A DNA stretch of 64,000 nt from Nymphaea colorata (lineage: Eukaryota; Streptophyta; Magnoliopsida; Nymphaeales; Nymphaeaceae), in contig NC_045145.1 in the NCBI RefSeq assembly GCF_008831285.2, positions 15,250,802 to 15,314,801 of the forward strand, read 5' to 3'. Shown one piece after another: positions 34,764 through 47,419 of the stretch. Both the position numbers and the translations under genes were made by a program. The notes below the pieces were generated by a model, which was given only the letters and a program-made list of their open reading frames with translations, was not told the origin of the DNA and did no database searches. Each line of letters begins with the position of its first letter. The stretch's first letter is position 1.

Positions 34764-37700
34764 TCAATACTGCTTCAAAAGCTGTGTGCTGCACTGCGCC
34801 ATTATCTTTGACGCTCTGGTGATAGAATCCGTCATATAGAAGTTCTCCACAGCCTTATGGAATGGAGTCATGCTCAATTTCTGGGTGAATCCTGGCCTTA
34901 GCTTGTCTGGTGTTATTGGTGTAGTCGGCTCCCTCTCATCAACGTGGAACAGGTTAGGCGCTACTGTTTGCATACGAGCACGGAGGGCTGAAACACTGTC
35001 ATATGGCAGCCTCAGACCTGCAACTTCAGACAGTGCCCTTATGATCTTCCAGTCATCCCTTGCATCCCCTACCGTTGGAACTGCTGGTGTAGTAAGTTGA
35101 GTACATCCTTCGGTGTTCTCATAGGTTCCTTCCTTCTCACTAAAGGCTGTGGCTGGAAGAATGACATTAGCCCGGTACACACTTCTGTCACCATGGTGAC
35201 CCTGATACACAACAAATGCATCTCCAGGGATTTCATCCAAGTTTATGTCATCAGCACCAAGCAAATATACAAGCTTTGCAGACTTCATTCCCTTAGCTGA
35301 GTCGGGTCCAGGGACAAGGCCAAGATCAAGTGCAGCTGCCTGGGCAGCACTGAGAAGCAGGACATTGAATCCATTCCATTCAGGACGAATAACTTTCCCA
35401 AGATTGCAGACAGTTTCTAGGGAAGCAAATATAGCATCCTTGTCCTTGCGCTGGAAAACACCAGCACCCACAATTATTGCAGGTTTTTTAGCAGATAACA
35501 AGGTAGAGCAGAAAGGATGGCGACCCTCTGCAATTTGAAGGAGAGTTTCAGGGCTCGTGCCTAGGTGAGTATGATCATAGTTGAAGTCTGTAGCTGGGCC
35601 AATGTATGCAACCTTGGCCTGCACTGATGAAACAGCTTTTCTGATCCTTGCATTCACCATGGGAGCTTCAACTCTTGGCTGTCAATTTGAAATAGAAATG
35701 ATAAGACAAGCATTGAAACTAACAATAAGCAACTCCTAACCAGTCCAATAGTTCCATCGATATGATTTTCATGGTAGGTTGTGGCAGTGAAAGCATGTGA
35801 TAACTTATTTAACACTATTGCAGTGTTCAAAACAAGAGTACGCTTACACTTTTAGCTATCACACTGGATCTGGATCAAGATCAGATCCAGATCCTACCCA
35901 TTTCTAAAAATCACTCTTAAAAATCTTTCCTAAATCCTAAACAGTGAACACCCAAGAATCTCCCATTTGTCCTCCCCCCTAAACCCTCCCTCTCCCCCTC
36001 CCCCATGATATAGTATGATCACCTAGCCATAGCAGTGCTCATATGCCCCTCCTCCACCTGTACTAGCTCTCTGCTCCAGCCTATGACGACCAGCAACTAA
36101 CTCTGGCAACAGGCTTTAGCTGTCTGAGAGTAGGCAGCGACCTTCCATAATGCATTTTGCTTTTTTGTTTCGTTTTTGTTTTTCTTTACCTTCAACCATT
36201 ACTTTGAGTTTCTTGTCCAATCAAACAAGGATTTGAATGACCTTTCCTGTTGTTTTCTGTACGTTTTAGGATTTGGGCAAGCAAGTTTTGCCTTTTTTTG
36301 TTTCAAAGCCTACTCTTCATTTTTTCATCGAGTTTTTGCTGTAACTTTTCCTTTATTCTTTTGCACTGTCACTCTTCTATTTTTCTGTACTTTACTTTGC
36401 TATGTCGTTTATCTTCTGTTTTACTGTTTACCTTTATCATTTCTTCATTTTCTGTATATTATCCATTTTGCACAACATTAGCCTGTTTATTGCATGATTT
36501 TATTTTTCAGTGTTCACCGCTCTGTTTTCGGTTAACTATTAAAAGAACATGTTTGCACCACGTGAATGTTCAGTATATTAAAACATTTTGCACATCATTA
36601 GCCTGTTTATTGCATGATTTTGTTTTTCAGTGTTCACAGATCTGTTTTCTGTTAACTATTAAAAGAATCATGTTTGGACCATATACCAATAGTAATAAGG
36701 CAATAGCAATAGAAGTGATAAAGTCTACCAGGGGAACTATTAGTCTATTAATGGTATTAAGTAGCACAGCTGCAAATATCAAAAGACAAAAAGGAGAAAA
36801 AGGTTGTAGTTCATTACCTGGGTACCAACCAAGAGGAAGACGTCTGCCTTCTCAAGGCCACTAATACTGGTATTCAAAAGGAATCCTGAGCGCAAATCAG
36901 CACAAGGATGTGTCCCATTTCCTTCACACCATACACTGTTGGAACCCATCCTATTCAATAGATCTTTTAGTGCCATCATTGATTCAGCATCAGACAGTTG
37001 ACCAGCAATTCCCACAATTTCTTCAGGCTTGACTTGGTGGGCTACCTCTGCAACAACTGCAAGGGCATCTCGCCAATTCACAGGCTTAAATCGCCCATCA
37101 GGCCCACGAATCATGGGATCATTTAACCTTTGTCTCTTAAGACCATCATAACAAAATCGAGTTTTATCTGATAACCACTCCTCATTAATATCCTACAGAT
37201 CAATCAAGGCGTTAAGAAAGTAAAGGATAAACCATGCATGCAGAAATAGGATTAATGAATTACTATACATGATTCCCGCCATTGATGTAAGATTCCCAAT
37301 GGTAAAGGAACCGTTTGACAGACAGACAACTTCTTTTAACAAATTACATCAAAATTGTTGCCTTTACAAAATGAAACATGAGCACATAACCAACTTAGGA
37401 TAACACATAACACTTGAGAAGCAAGACTCCGGGTATTTTCCTCAACAATTTCCATCTAAGGTGACATTGCATTATTGCAATGATGCCAAAGAATATTAAA
37501 ACAAGATATTTCAAAGTTCACCACACTCCAAGGTGAAAGAAAACTCATGCTAAGTGGAAACTATTATTATCTTCAATAAAAGCTATTACCACCTGAAAAG
37601 CTCAGCATGTTCCTGTGTTTGAGTCAATTTTCCAAGATGGATCAAAAGTGCTCCCAACATAATTAAGAATGGGGGTCGATTAGCATGCTACAGGTGTTGT

Positions 37701-40700
37701 ACCCATCCAGAGCACAGAACCTACAGTCTGTCCTGGGTTCCCAAAAAAAGAGAAAGCATAAGACTTAGCAAAGTTTCCTCACTATGGCACAATCTGAAAA
37801 TTATTTTTTTGACCAATAAAAGTGTGGTATGAACAACGTAAACAGGTGACTAGTCAGGAAATTCTCTTTTACTGTATTGGAGCATTGAGATAATCAAGTA
37901 ACTGGATGAATAAAAAGGTCTTGAGTCTCCAGACAGTGAATCAGACCTCCATGTTGAATGAATCATCCATAAGCAAATCAAGTACTTCCTATATCTCCAC
38001 ATTACTAGCAAATTTAGTAATAATGGACCAAGATATAGCCATATAGGAGACCAGTGCTGTACATAATGTTGTGCACCATGCAAGACATTACATTATGCAA
38101 GTAACATAGTGTACGCTATGATATCGTACACGCTTAAAACTGGTTTCATGGGTGTAATTATACTGGACTAGGTGAAACTATAGAGACCAGGTGTGACATA
38201 GAGATTTTCTATATTAACAGTGGTAGTGCACCAAGATATAGGACACACCACTGATGTACATAATGTGGAATATCACATGATACATTACATTGTGTACGTA
38301 ACAACTGCCTAATAGCATATTTGTGGTCATCTAACAAACCTAACACCAGAACCAAAAGAAGGGACAAAATAAATGACAGGGTGCACCTCTTGAGTCAGCA
38401 TGCCTAATACATCTAAAAGAAAAGAGAGGGGGCACACACAAACACACACACTCTTTTTCACTGCCTTTTATCTCTCTCTCACCTATCTTTCCTACTTTTT
38501 CCCTCAACCTCCCCCCCCAACCTTCTTTTGTCTCCTTTTCTCTCCGTAACCATCCTTACCAACTGTAAGATTGGTGGGATGCATCACACCCCTATGCCAA
38601 AAAAGCCAAAAACAAATAATAAGCGCATGAATCTCTTTGAGTCAGCAGGCCTGACACATTATAGAAGGGAGGGTGGCCTAGGAGGGACAAGTTAAGCAAC
38701 ACTGGACCATCACATACCTAGTTGCAGTTCCTGCCTATGTTCCATTAGAAAATGACATGGATAGGGAAAACATTACGGTTCCTTTATTAAGACATGTTAG
38801 CAACTCGAAAAGTAGAGACAAGGGTAAATAGATAAATACACATACACACACACACACACACACATATATATACCACATGAACACTGTCTCAAATACAAAA
38901 CTCGAGTTACAGTTCTCATCATAATTAATTTATATTGTGATTGAGTTAATGGGATTGATGAAATTCAAAATAAAGAAAATTACTACTGAACAACAATCTA
39001 GGTGCATATAGGGCTTTTAAGTCCTTTTAACACAATATCATGTTGACACAGGACAGGGATGCCAGGAAGGATGATCACAAAGATCCAGCTTTTCATTAGT
39101 ATGTTACCATATAGATAGCAGGCTAGCAACAGTAGGGAGCAGAAACAACAGTTGCAGTACCAATCAAGAAATGAGAACAGTATTGAAACCAAAAAGTTTC
39201 TACAATTATGTAAATTTAAGTTTTAAAAACAGTAAGAAACAACTGACTGGAAAGAAATGTATGAGCACAATATACAAGAAAAGTAGTAGAAAAGAGAGTC
39301 AAGTTGAACCTCATTCAATCGAGGAAGGATGCGCATAACTTCTGGGCCTCTACTATCAATCCTTATGTTTGAACCGACTGCATCTGTAACATCAATGCTC
39401 TCTGTACCCTTCAGTTCCCAGTTTCGAGCTTTAAAAGCAAAAGGTTTGGAGGTAAGGGCACCCACAGGGCAGATATCAATGACATTCCCAGAAAGTTCGC
39501 TGGTCATAAGCTTTTCCACATATGTTCCTATTTCTTCACCACTACCACGACCTAACATGCCAAGATCCTGAACTCCAGCAACTTCAGTTGCAAACCTTAC
39601 ACACCTGAGAAGGGTACATATTATTAATGGAATGGAGCTAAATGGTTATAAAAAGAGAGAGAATTATTCAGGGGAAAACGTAGAGGGATGTGGAAACTAT
39701 TAGCTTCAAGATAAATCATAGAAAGAAACTACCAATCTCAACAAATCCAGTGACGTAAGAGAGTAGTTCCTGTCATAAATCTGCTTGCCTGATTTTTATA
39801 ATTCTTCACAATACCCATCCTAAGTCAAGCTAATTATTTTCTGAACAACATGATAAGCATCAAATATTCAACTTCCATGAATGAAATAATAACTTAGATT
39901 TGTAACCAATAGTTTTTGTAACCTACATATAAAAAATAATTGGTGATGCTTGTACATTCTAAGGTTTGGATAAAATGGTGATATGACAATAATGTTGCTG
40001 TTGTTGTTGCTGCTTGTGAGTTGATAACAGCAACATGATCTTCCTCCTGGTCTTCTGCAGGTGTATCATTGTGTTCTAATGGTAGTTATCGACATGACAC
40101 AAATAGCCTCAGACCAAAATCTCAGCAAGGTTCACCAATTTTTCATTACCGTTCAATATAGTCAACAAAAACATTTCTATAATGGGCAAAGATTTCACAA
40201 GACAAACAAGATCGGCGCTCCATATTCAAGCATGAGTACTTTCTTTAGAGCTCTTGAAGTTGGGCATGGAGAGAGTTCCCATTGACTGCTTTCGCGCTCT
40301 TGAATTACTAGATGAGAGAGCTCCCACAATGTACCCATTTGGTGACAACTGTCACCGTGTCACGGACCCTACATGATTTTGACAGAACAGTGTTGGGCAT
40401 GGGAGAGGATCAGAGATCCATTCCTGCACAAGATATGCACAGGTTATACATGAAGGCCAGAACCCTAGTAGAAAGACCTTGTAGTATCTGCTGCTTGTCA
40501 AACTCCAAATGGTCCCAAAACAATTGAATAGTTTTACAGTTTATCATCCTCATTGTAATGACTTGGTCAAAACTTAACAAAGTGCCTTGTACAGAACATT
40601 CCAATGTGTAATGTAGCCAACTTCAGTTTGCACCTAAAAAGGTTATAAATGAGGACAACTAATGGTATCACAGATATGTCTATAAACCCTTGAAGCTTTC

Positions 40701-43292
40701 TGGAAATCTTTGATATAAAACTATACTTAAGTACTTCATACTTATGAGGTGTTATCCCCCCCCACCCCCCCCCCCCCCCCCACCCCATTTTTCTTAAGAA
40801 AGATGTACCATTGTGTGTTGAGCCCTAGCTTTGATAGCTGACATGGCTCTGACACCCAATATAATGACCTAGTTGGTCCAAACTGACCCAAATGCCTTGT
40901 ATACCAGATCATGACCATCTGTTAATCAGCTTCAATTTGAACCTAACATATTACGAACAATGACAATCTATAGTAGAGCACCCAGCCTTATAAAGTATAA
41001 ACCCCTAAAAATTTCTCAAAATCTTTGATATAAGACTATCCTCAAAAACTTTCGACAAGCACAATCTACCACTCTTAAAAATCAGGCATCCTGGACATGT
41101 TTGTTAGGCCCTATGTCCAAGTACTGAACCTAAGTTTTGAAACCAATTATAACGACCCAATCCAAAACTGACTCAAGTATCTGGTAGACAAGCACACAAG
41201 TCTACAAACTCCTGAAGATTTCTTAAAATCCTTGATACAGGAGTTACTCTTTAAGTCATTTGATACGTATGAGGTATCACACTCATCATGAAAAAGGTAA
41301 AATTGCATGAATTAGGTATCAAACAAATGAATATTGAACTTATGTGAATAAGATCTAAAAACATGACTAAACTAGCTTAGCAGAGTTCATGAAGTTGACA
41401 TCTGCAGACTGTGGAGTTAGCCAAATTTAGAATACTAAAATGTATGCCATAGGATTAATCTAGTGTAATAGCATCCCCATCCAGCCCAGGTAATACATTT
41501 GAGCATGCCAATAGTATCTCGTAACAACCTAGTGCCACTTCAAGAAAATTTGGACTCCTAAACATGGAGCATACGGGTCAAATTGAAGTTATTATGCAAA
41601 AACGTAGACTGCCATGAAGAGGAAGCTATAAGAAAGAAAGCATCTCAACTTCGATGTCAACGATAGCAACTTAGAACAAATTTCAGTCAACTATAAAGTC
41701 AAAAAAGTATGCTTATGATGACTTGACAGTTGTAAGATATTAATAAAAGACGATTATCATTTCAGGCAAACTTCTATTGCTATTATTTAGTTGCCCTTGA
41801 GAATAAATAACTTGCAAATGCAACAAAATTGGAGTCAAACTTGAGGCAATAACTGAAGAAAAAAACAGCTTCCCCACATAAGAGCATTGCAACTGCTTGT
41901 TATCAACATTTGTACACAAGCATAAAAGATGAAAAAACGGTTGCCACACTAAACAGAGTACAACCCACCATCAAGAAATCAGAAACACGACAAAAAGAAC
42001 GTCCAGTTTGCAGAAGTAAAGAGACCACATACCTTGTGCACTGGATACACCGAGTCATTACCGTCTTCACCAGAGGACCGAGATTCTTATCAACGACTGA
42101 TCTCTTCATTTCTGTGAAACGGCCCCGATCGGATCCAAAGGCCATAGACTGATCCTGAAGATCACATTCCCCACCTTGATCGCAGATGGGACAATCCAAA
42201 GGATGGTTCATCAAGAGGAACTCCATAACCCCTTCCCTTGCCTTCTTCGCCACAGGAGTATTCGTCTTAATCTTCATCCCTGAATCCAACAAGAGAAAAC
42301 AAAGTGACCCCACATGAGTACCAATTGTACCTGGCCCAATAGATATCTACGAGAAACAGAGAAAAAAAAAAGACATGCACCTCTTCAATCACTTGCTGTT
42401 ATGCATGTAAAAATTCACCCTATAGAATCAACCACAACCACATCAAATTGACTAGTGCATATACGAGTAACCTCAAGAAACCCTAAAAGTCCCGGAACTT
42501 ACTTCAGCAAATAACTCGTAGAAACATCCTTTTCTTTTTTTCTCATTCATCACTAGATTGCTATCCTTCAACGAACTACAGGCGACGGCAAATAAGACGA
42601 TCGAAATCTTTGCTAAAAAATTCTATCCACCCGTCAGCGTTATCATACAATGAATAACCAATTGGGCACAACAAGGAATATGGATGGGGAAATGCGCTAA
42701 ACAGCAAAATGTTTCTATAACTATCACTCTCGAAATTGTTATGGCTTCAACTACGGCGCATGGTGGAAAAGAAAAAAAAGAAAAAGAAAAAGAATTCCAA
42801 ATTTTTCGCAGGATGGATCTCTGAAGAGTCGAACTCACCGGGTAGCGCAGGCATAGCACAAGAAGCGACCGGTTTCGGCGACTTCTCCACCTCGACCAAG
42901 CACATCCTGCAGTTCCCCGCGATCGAGAGACGGCTGTGGTAGCAGAACCGGGGGATGTCGACTCCGGCCACCTCGCACGCCTGCAAGACCGTCATCCCCT
43001 TGGGGATCTTCACGGGGTAACCATCGACGAACACCTCGATCGCGTCCTCCGGCTTCGCGAACTCAACCCTAGCGCCTCCGACCGGATTCCTCGGGGGAGG
43101 CGGCGGGGGAGCCGGCTCCTCGGCCGCTGTTGCCGCTGCCTCCGGCTTCTGAAGGGCCGGCCTCGAGTGGACGCGGCGAACCCCGGCGGCATTCTCTGTC
43201 AAAAGGGCCCTAGAAATGGGAGTCGGGAAGGACGAGAATCGGGAGAAGAGGAGGTTCCTGGAACGCTGGATCGCTCGAATGCCCACGCCCAT
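34764..43292 (-). CDS. NDUFS1: NADH dehydrogenase [ubiquinone] iron-sulfur protein 1, mitochondrial (complex I 75-kDa subunit), 761 aa
   Basis: It is the largest subunit of the peripheral arm of respiratory complex I and passes electrons along its iron-sulfur clusters in the mitochondrial matrix. Exons in transcript order are 43292-42839, 42279-42033, 39604-39310, 37192-36818 and 35678-34764; all introns are GT-AG and the joined frame is open to TGA. Residues 1 to about 45 are Arg/Ser-rich without acids early on, as in a mitochondrial presequence. Cluster ligands are visible. Cys117, Cys128, Cys131 and Cys145 bind the 2Fe-2S centre. His177, Cys181, Cys184 and Cys190 bind N5. Cys229, Cys232, Cys235 and Cys279 (the last in NVIDICPVG) bind N4. 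The C-terminal molybdopterin-oxidoreductase-like domain ends [17 protein letters not shown], as in potato and Arabidopsis. Length matches the family (about 740 aa). It appears single-copy and intact. Confidence 0.97.
36464..36690. repeat. 120-bp tandem duplication in NDUFS1 intron 4
   Basis: The segment attttgcaca-cattagcctg onward repeats with a period of 120 bp (gcctgtttattgcatgattt at 36481 and 36601). The copies are almost identical through ctgttaactattaaaagaa, implying a recent duplication. It lies between exons 4 and 5. Confidence 0.9.
37193..39309 (-). other. NDUFS1 intron 3 (2.1 kb)
   Basis: AT-rich, with a pyrimidine-rich tract near 38450-38550 and a CA microsatellite near 38842-38866. 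No gene was recognised inside. Confidence 0.7.
40550..41285. repeat. Three diverged tandem copies of one element in NDUFS1 intron 2
   Basis: Three blocks start at about 40553 (gtaatgacttggtcaaaact), 40861 (ataatgacctagttggtcca) and 41148 (ataacgacccaatccaaaac). Each is followed by a gccttgta- or tggtagac-type phrase, then tataaaccc- and atctttgatata-type phrases, in the same order. The spacing is about 290-310 bp. They look like worn copies of a repeat family, possibly LTR pieces. Confidence 0.65.
40756..40787. repeat. Poly-C tract
   Basis: About 32 bases, nearly all C, interrupted by single A residues. On the transcribed strand of NDUFS1 intron 2 this is a G-run, which could form a quadruplex. 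Confidence 0.9.
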
Positions 43293-43351
43293 CTCTCTAC
43301 CGATCGGGATAATTCAACCCTTTTCCCGGTCAGTGCAAAAGAGTGCTCCAG

Positions 43352-43359
43352 TTTATATA
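43352..43359 (-). promoter_or_regulatory. TATA box of NDUFS1
   Basis: CTATATAAAC in the minus-strand sense, about 60 bases upstream of the start codon. This predicts a very short leader of roughly 30 nt with no upstream ATG visible in it. Confidence 0.65.
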
Positions 43360-43419
43360 GTAGGGGCGACTTGTTTACTTCTGGAAACCGGGAAAACGCC
43401 GGAATCTGACGTCCGGTGG

Positions 43420-45388
43420 CCATTCCAGAGAAGTAGGTTTCGGCGACCTAAAATTACCACATTGCACACGTACTTATCCAAAATGGACAGAGGAGCATCC
43501 CTCGCTTCAGGGACGTTTGAATCGGTGGAACCATCGAAACAGGAACGCCCCTGTTTCAGCCAGGAACTCAGGAAGCGCCTGAAACAAAGGACGTCGGAAT
43601 GCAGGAACAAACCTGTCCGTGCGTTTGGTATTTGTTGGATCTGGCTAATGGAACAATAGATCTACTACCAATTCAAAAACTTTATTAATTGAGTTCGTTC
43701 AGTTGAAAGAGGCGATTGATGAACATGGGAATTCGTTGGAGATCTCCATATCTTCTAAGAATTAAGCAATTCAAATTTAAAGCTCATACACAATCATCAC
43801 TGTCTTAAAGGTGGTTGGAGCAGCTCACTCACCATCAATGGTAGCTCTGGAACAATGTGAAATTGGCATCAGAGAAAGAGAGGTACAAGCAGAGATACAA
43901 GGAGTTCACAAGCAATATAATAAGTAGGGATCATATGAAAGCCTATTTCCCATAGAGGTCGAACTACTATGGATAGCAAATGTGAATTGTTGTTTGTTCT
44001 AATCGTCGCACAGAACACATTGTTCCAAGAAAAAACAATAGTAGACTTTGAGTTTGAGGCGTATTAATCCAATCCCAAATTAATTCTTCTGAAGTAAAAT
44101 TTCGATCTAAAACTGATTACTTGCAAACAAAGGCTAAGAAGTTGTTTTGCATCGTCTACATAATGAAATGTGCTTAAGGTATACCAATTACCCAGTAGAT
44201 CAGGTTCAGCTTGCGGAGCTCATTCTTGCGAGTTCGAACAATCTCTTTCATACAAGTCCCAACTCTGCATGCTTACTGAACAATCTCTTTCATAATTAGT
44301 GTTCCATACTTCACTCAAAATCTACTATCAGCTGATCATGAGGGCGATAAGATCGGCTCATTTGGATGTAAAAGTAGGTTTTGCAAGGAGAAGTGTTCAC
44401 TGGTATTTAAGCTCAAAATATACTATCAGCTTATGGCCATAATGCCAGCTCATTTGGATCTGGAAGTGGGTTTTGCAAGGAGAAGGGTTCTCTGATTTCA
44501 AACCATTCAAGCAAGAAAAACATTTTCTATGTTCATGTATGTCCATACAAGAATAAAATCTCTCTTTCTATGAGTATGTTTTTTATAGCGATATTTTATT
44601 TTTGAAGGGACATTGAATTTCTTGTCTTCTATTGCCTTAAATATTTGCAACATTTTTTTGGTGTTGAAGATTGTTCAGTTTCACTTTCCTTTTAGAGTTT
44701 AGAATTTTTTCATTTGCCTTGTGCTTTGGGGAAAGGTTTGTAGTTTTGCTGGCCTTATTAATTTGTTTTCTTTTTCGGTGTGAGATTTTTTTTTTTTTTA
44801 TGGTCAAGGGTTCAAAAAAGATATTGTTTTTTTGTGTTCTTACTTGAATTGAGCAAGGAAATGTTTGTCAGTGGTGATCAAAGAGGGACTCTCGTTGCCT
44901 TCATTGCGGGGGAAAACCTTATGCAATCTGCTGTAGATGAGAGAGTTAGGGACAATAGCAAACGAGGTATTTTCATTCCCTCATTTAAAAGTTGTTATAA
45001 TTGAAGAGGTCAAGGGTACTGCATACATTCTACTAGAAGAGATGGTTGGATTGGTTATTTTGCATATAAGCAAAAAAGGGCTTCAATGCAATGCATGTGT
45101 TGGAAGACTTGGAACCCAACCCATATGTAACTGGTTTTGCTTCTGCGGATTTCGGGAGTTGGAGAACGAATTCAAGAATCTATAAGCTCCTTTGAGTGAA
45201 TGGAGGTGGTCTTATTCTCGAATTCGAATTGTTGGTGATACACCAGAAGTGATGCTTCAAGCCTTCAACTGTAGCGCATAGTAAGAAGAAAAAAAAAAAG
45301 AATTCCAAACGGAAATACCGGAAGACTTCTCCATTAGAAGACTCCACAGATACAGGCCTTTCAATTTGATCAGTTGAGGGAGAGAGGG
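43420..45388. other. Spacer between NDUFS1 and the VIT pair
   Basis: It contains a 98-bp tandem duplication (44314-44500) and a shorter one (gaacaatctctttcata near 44235 and 44278). The segment 44860-45260 has mid-range GC and overlapping short plus-strand ORFs without recognised motifs; it may be a degraded gene fragment. No gene is supported. Confidence 0.55.
44314..44500. repeat. 98-bp tandem duplication, 2 copies
   Basis: Units begin ctcaaaatctactatcagct (44314) and ctcaaaatatactatcagct (44412). Both contain agctcatttggat or ggctcatttggat and gttttgcaaggagaag. Confidence 0.85.
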
Positions 45389-47354
45389 TCAGGCTGCGAC
45401 GACCTTGGCCATGCCGTAGGCAGCAGCGGAAGCGATGGCTCCAATAATGGCCGTTTGGAGGGCACTCTTGATGGGCTGGCTCCCCGTGAGACGCCCCTTC
45501 ACGTACCCGAACAAGAGCAACGCGACCAGGGTGACGGCCACCGACACCACCATGGCCCTCGACGACTCATGAATGAACATATACGGGCTGAGCGGCACCA
45601 ATCCCCCCACCGCGTAAGCTATGGAAATCGTCAGCGCACTCTGTATTGCCCTCTTCGGCTCTGGCTTCTCGAGGCCCAGCTCAAACCTGCAGCACCAACA
45701 CCACCATATGTTAAGAAGAAAATATAAAGGCCTTGTTGGATCAAGTCCCAACTCTACCATTTTTTCTCCTCCTAGTTTTCTAGACCCAGCAGTTCGACCT
45801 AACCTGTGTTTCAATCTATTAGAGACGGGCTGAACTTGATTCCTATTTTCTTGGCAGGAACCAGCAGCATGGTTCAGTGATCAGTCTTTAATTCGTGTTT
45901 TACTGGACGGAGCTTGGTTTTTATATTTTCTCAATGAAATCAGGATATAGTTTAACAACGCAAATGGAACGCATTTCTGGATCATTTATGAAACTTTTCG
46001 AGTCATGAACTTCTGGCTATGCCTTTCAGTAATAAAATGGTAGTAGTTCTTAGTTCTTACTTCATCATGAAATCAACCCAAGCTTGAGGTCTTTTCCGAA
46101 GGCCTGCCACCACCAAAGCGTACTCATGCGGTTCCAATCCATACTGCGCAAAGATCTCTCCGATCTCCGCAGCCTCTGCAACGAAACATGGAGATTTCAT
46201 GATGTGTCATGTTCTAGTAAATTGGCTGCATTAAATCGGCTATAATGAAATCTAAATTTCCTAGGCCAAGGCCATGAAGCCAACCTAGGCTAAGAAAGAG
46301 TACCACAATTTCAAATTTAAGCAGTTGAAGAGCAAATGTGTGTCTGCCAAGCTTAAAATTGTGAACGCTCAGGAAAAAAAAAGATTCAGTAACTTAGATT
46401 TATAGAGAATGCCAACTTGCCTGTGTCTGGAAGTTTTATGACCTCGTCCTGCTCCCTTTCCAATTCACGGTTGTAATGATCTTCTTCACTTTTAGCCGCC
46501 AGAAATCTGCGAGAGATGAAACCATGGCTTTGTTTACTTAAGAATGTTAACTACTTGAATGGACTGCTTGAGTTACGGTAAGTCGCAGCTACGAACTAAA
46601 TTATCTAAAACGTTTAAGAAGAGAATAATAGGGGAAAACTAAAACTCTCGACCCAATAATACATGCCATTTTCGTTCTAGCAAGAGACGCAGTCGATCAT
46701 GCATCCTATCCATTCACAGAATTAGATGACCCAGATTCCTTTGAATCAACTTGCGACTCGAATCGGCAAGTTTGCCAAATATCTCTGTCTCGTCTGAAGC
46801 TTAGCCAAGCAGATAACAAATAATTTTCAGTCAGCAACAATCCTAATAACATTAATGTAAAAAACTAAACGCGTCAAACATTCAAAAACTTGGAACTAGG
46901 ATCCGAACCCCTCTAATATGGATGATTAGGCTCCCTTGAGGATACCAGAGGCTAGGTACCAGATCCTTACGTGCTAGGGCCGTAAGTAATTATCTTGGTC
47001 CTTCATCTTTTTGAGATGGTGGTTGACGGAAGAAGAAGAAGACGAAGAAGAAATAGTGAGTAATTATTGCTAGATCAATAAAAGGCCCTATGTTTTTTTT
47101 TTTTTTCCTCCTCTCAACCAACCACCAAGAAAAGATTAATAGTGACAAACATTTCTTACAGGCCTACCACATACCTATCATTTTTTCTCTCTCTCTTCAT
47201 ATATAATATATATCATACAAATGAAAAAATATTTTTAAACTGTCGCTAAAACTACCATGCAAAGCACCGACATTGGTCTATGGTATGGTGATAGTTTATA
47301 GTGTTCTTAGAGACAACTTATGTTGTATCAACTTTTAAACATTTAGTCATTTAG

Positions 47355-47419
<65 letters not shown>

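Noticed and set aside
36176-36864. Plus-strand Phe/Leu-rich ORFs resembling membrane proteins
   Set aside because: They lie in NDUFS1 intron 4 and exon 4 antisense; the hydrophobic look comes from a T-rich intron.
42936-43409. 157-codon plus-strand ORF
   Set aside because: Antisense of NDUFS1 exon 1 and leader; the opposite strand encodes conserved iron-sulfur ligands.
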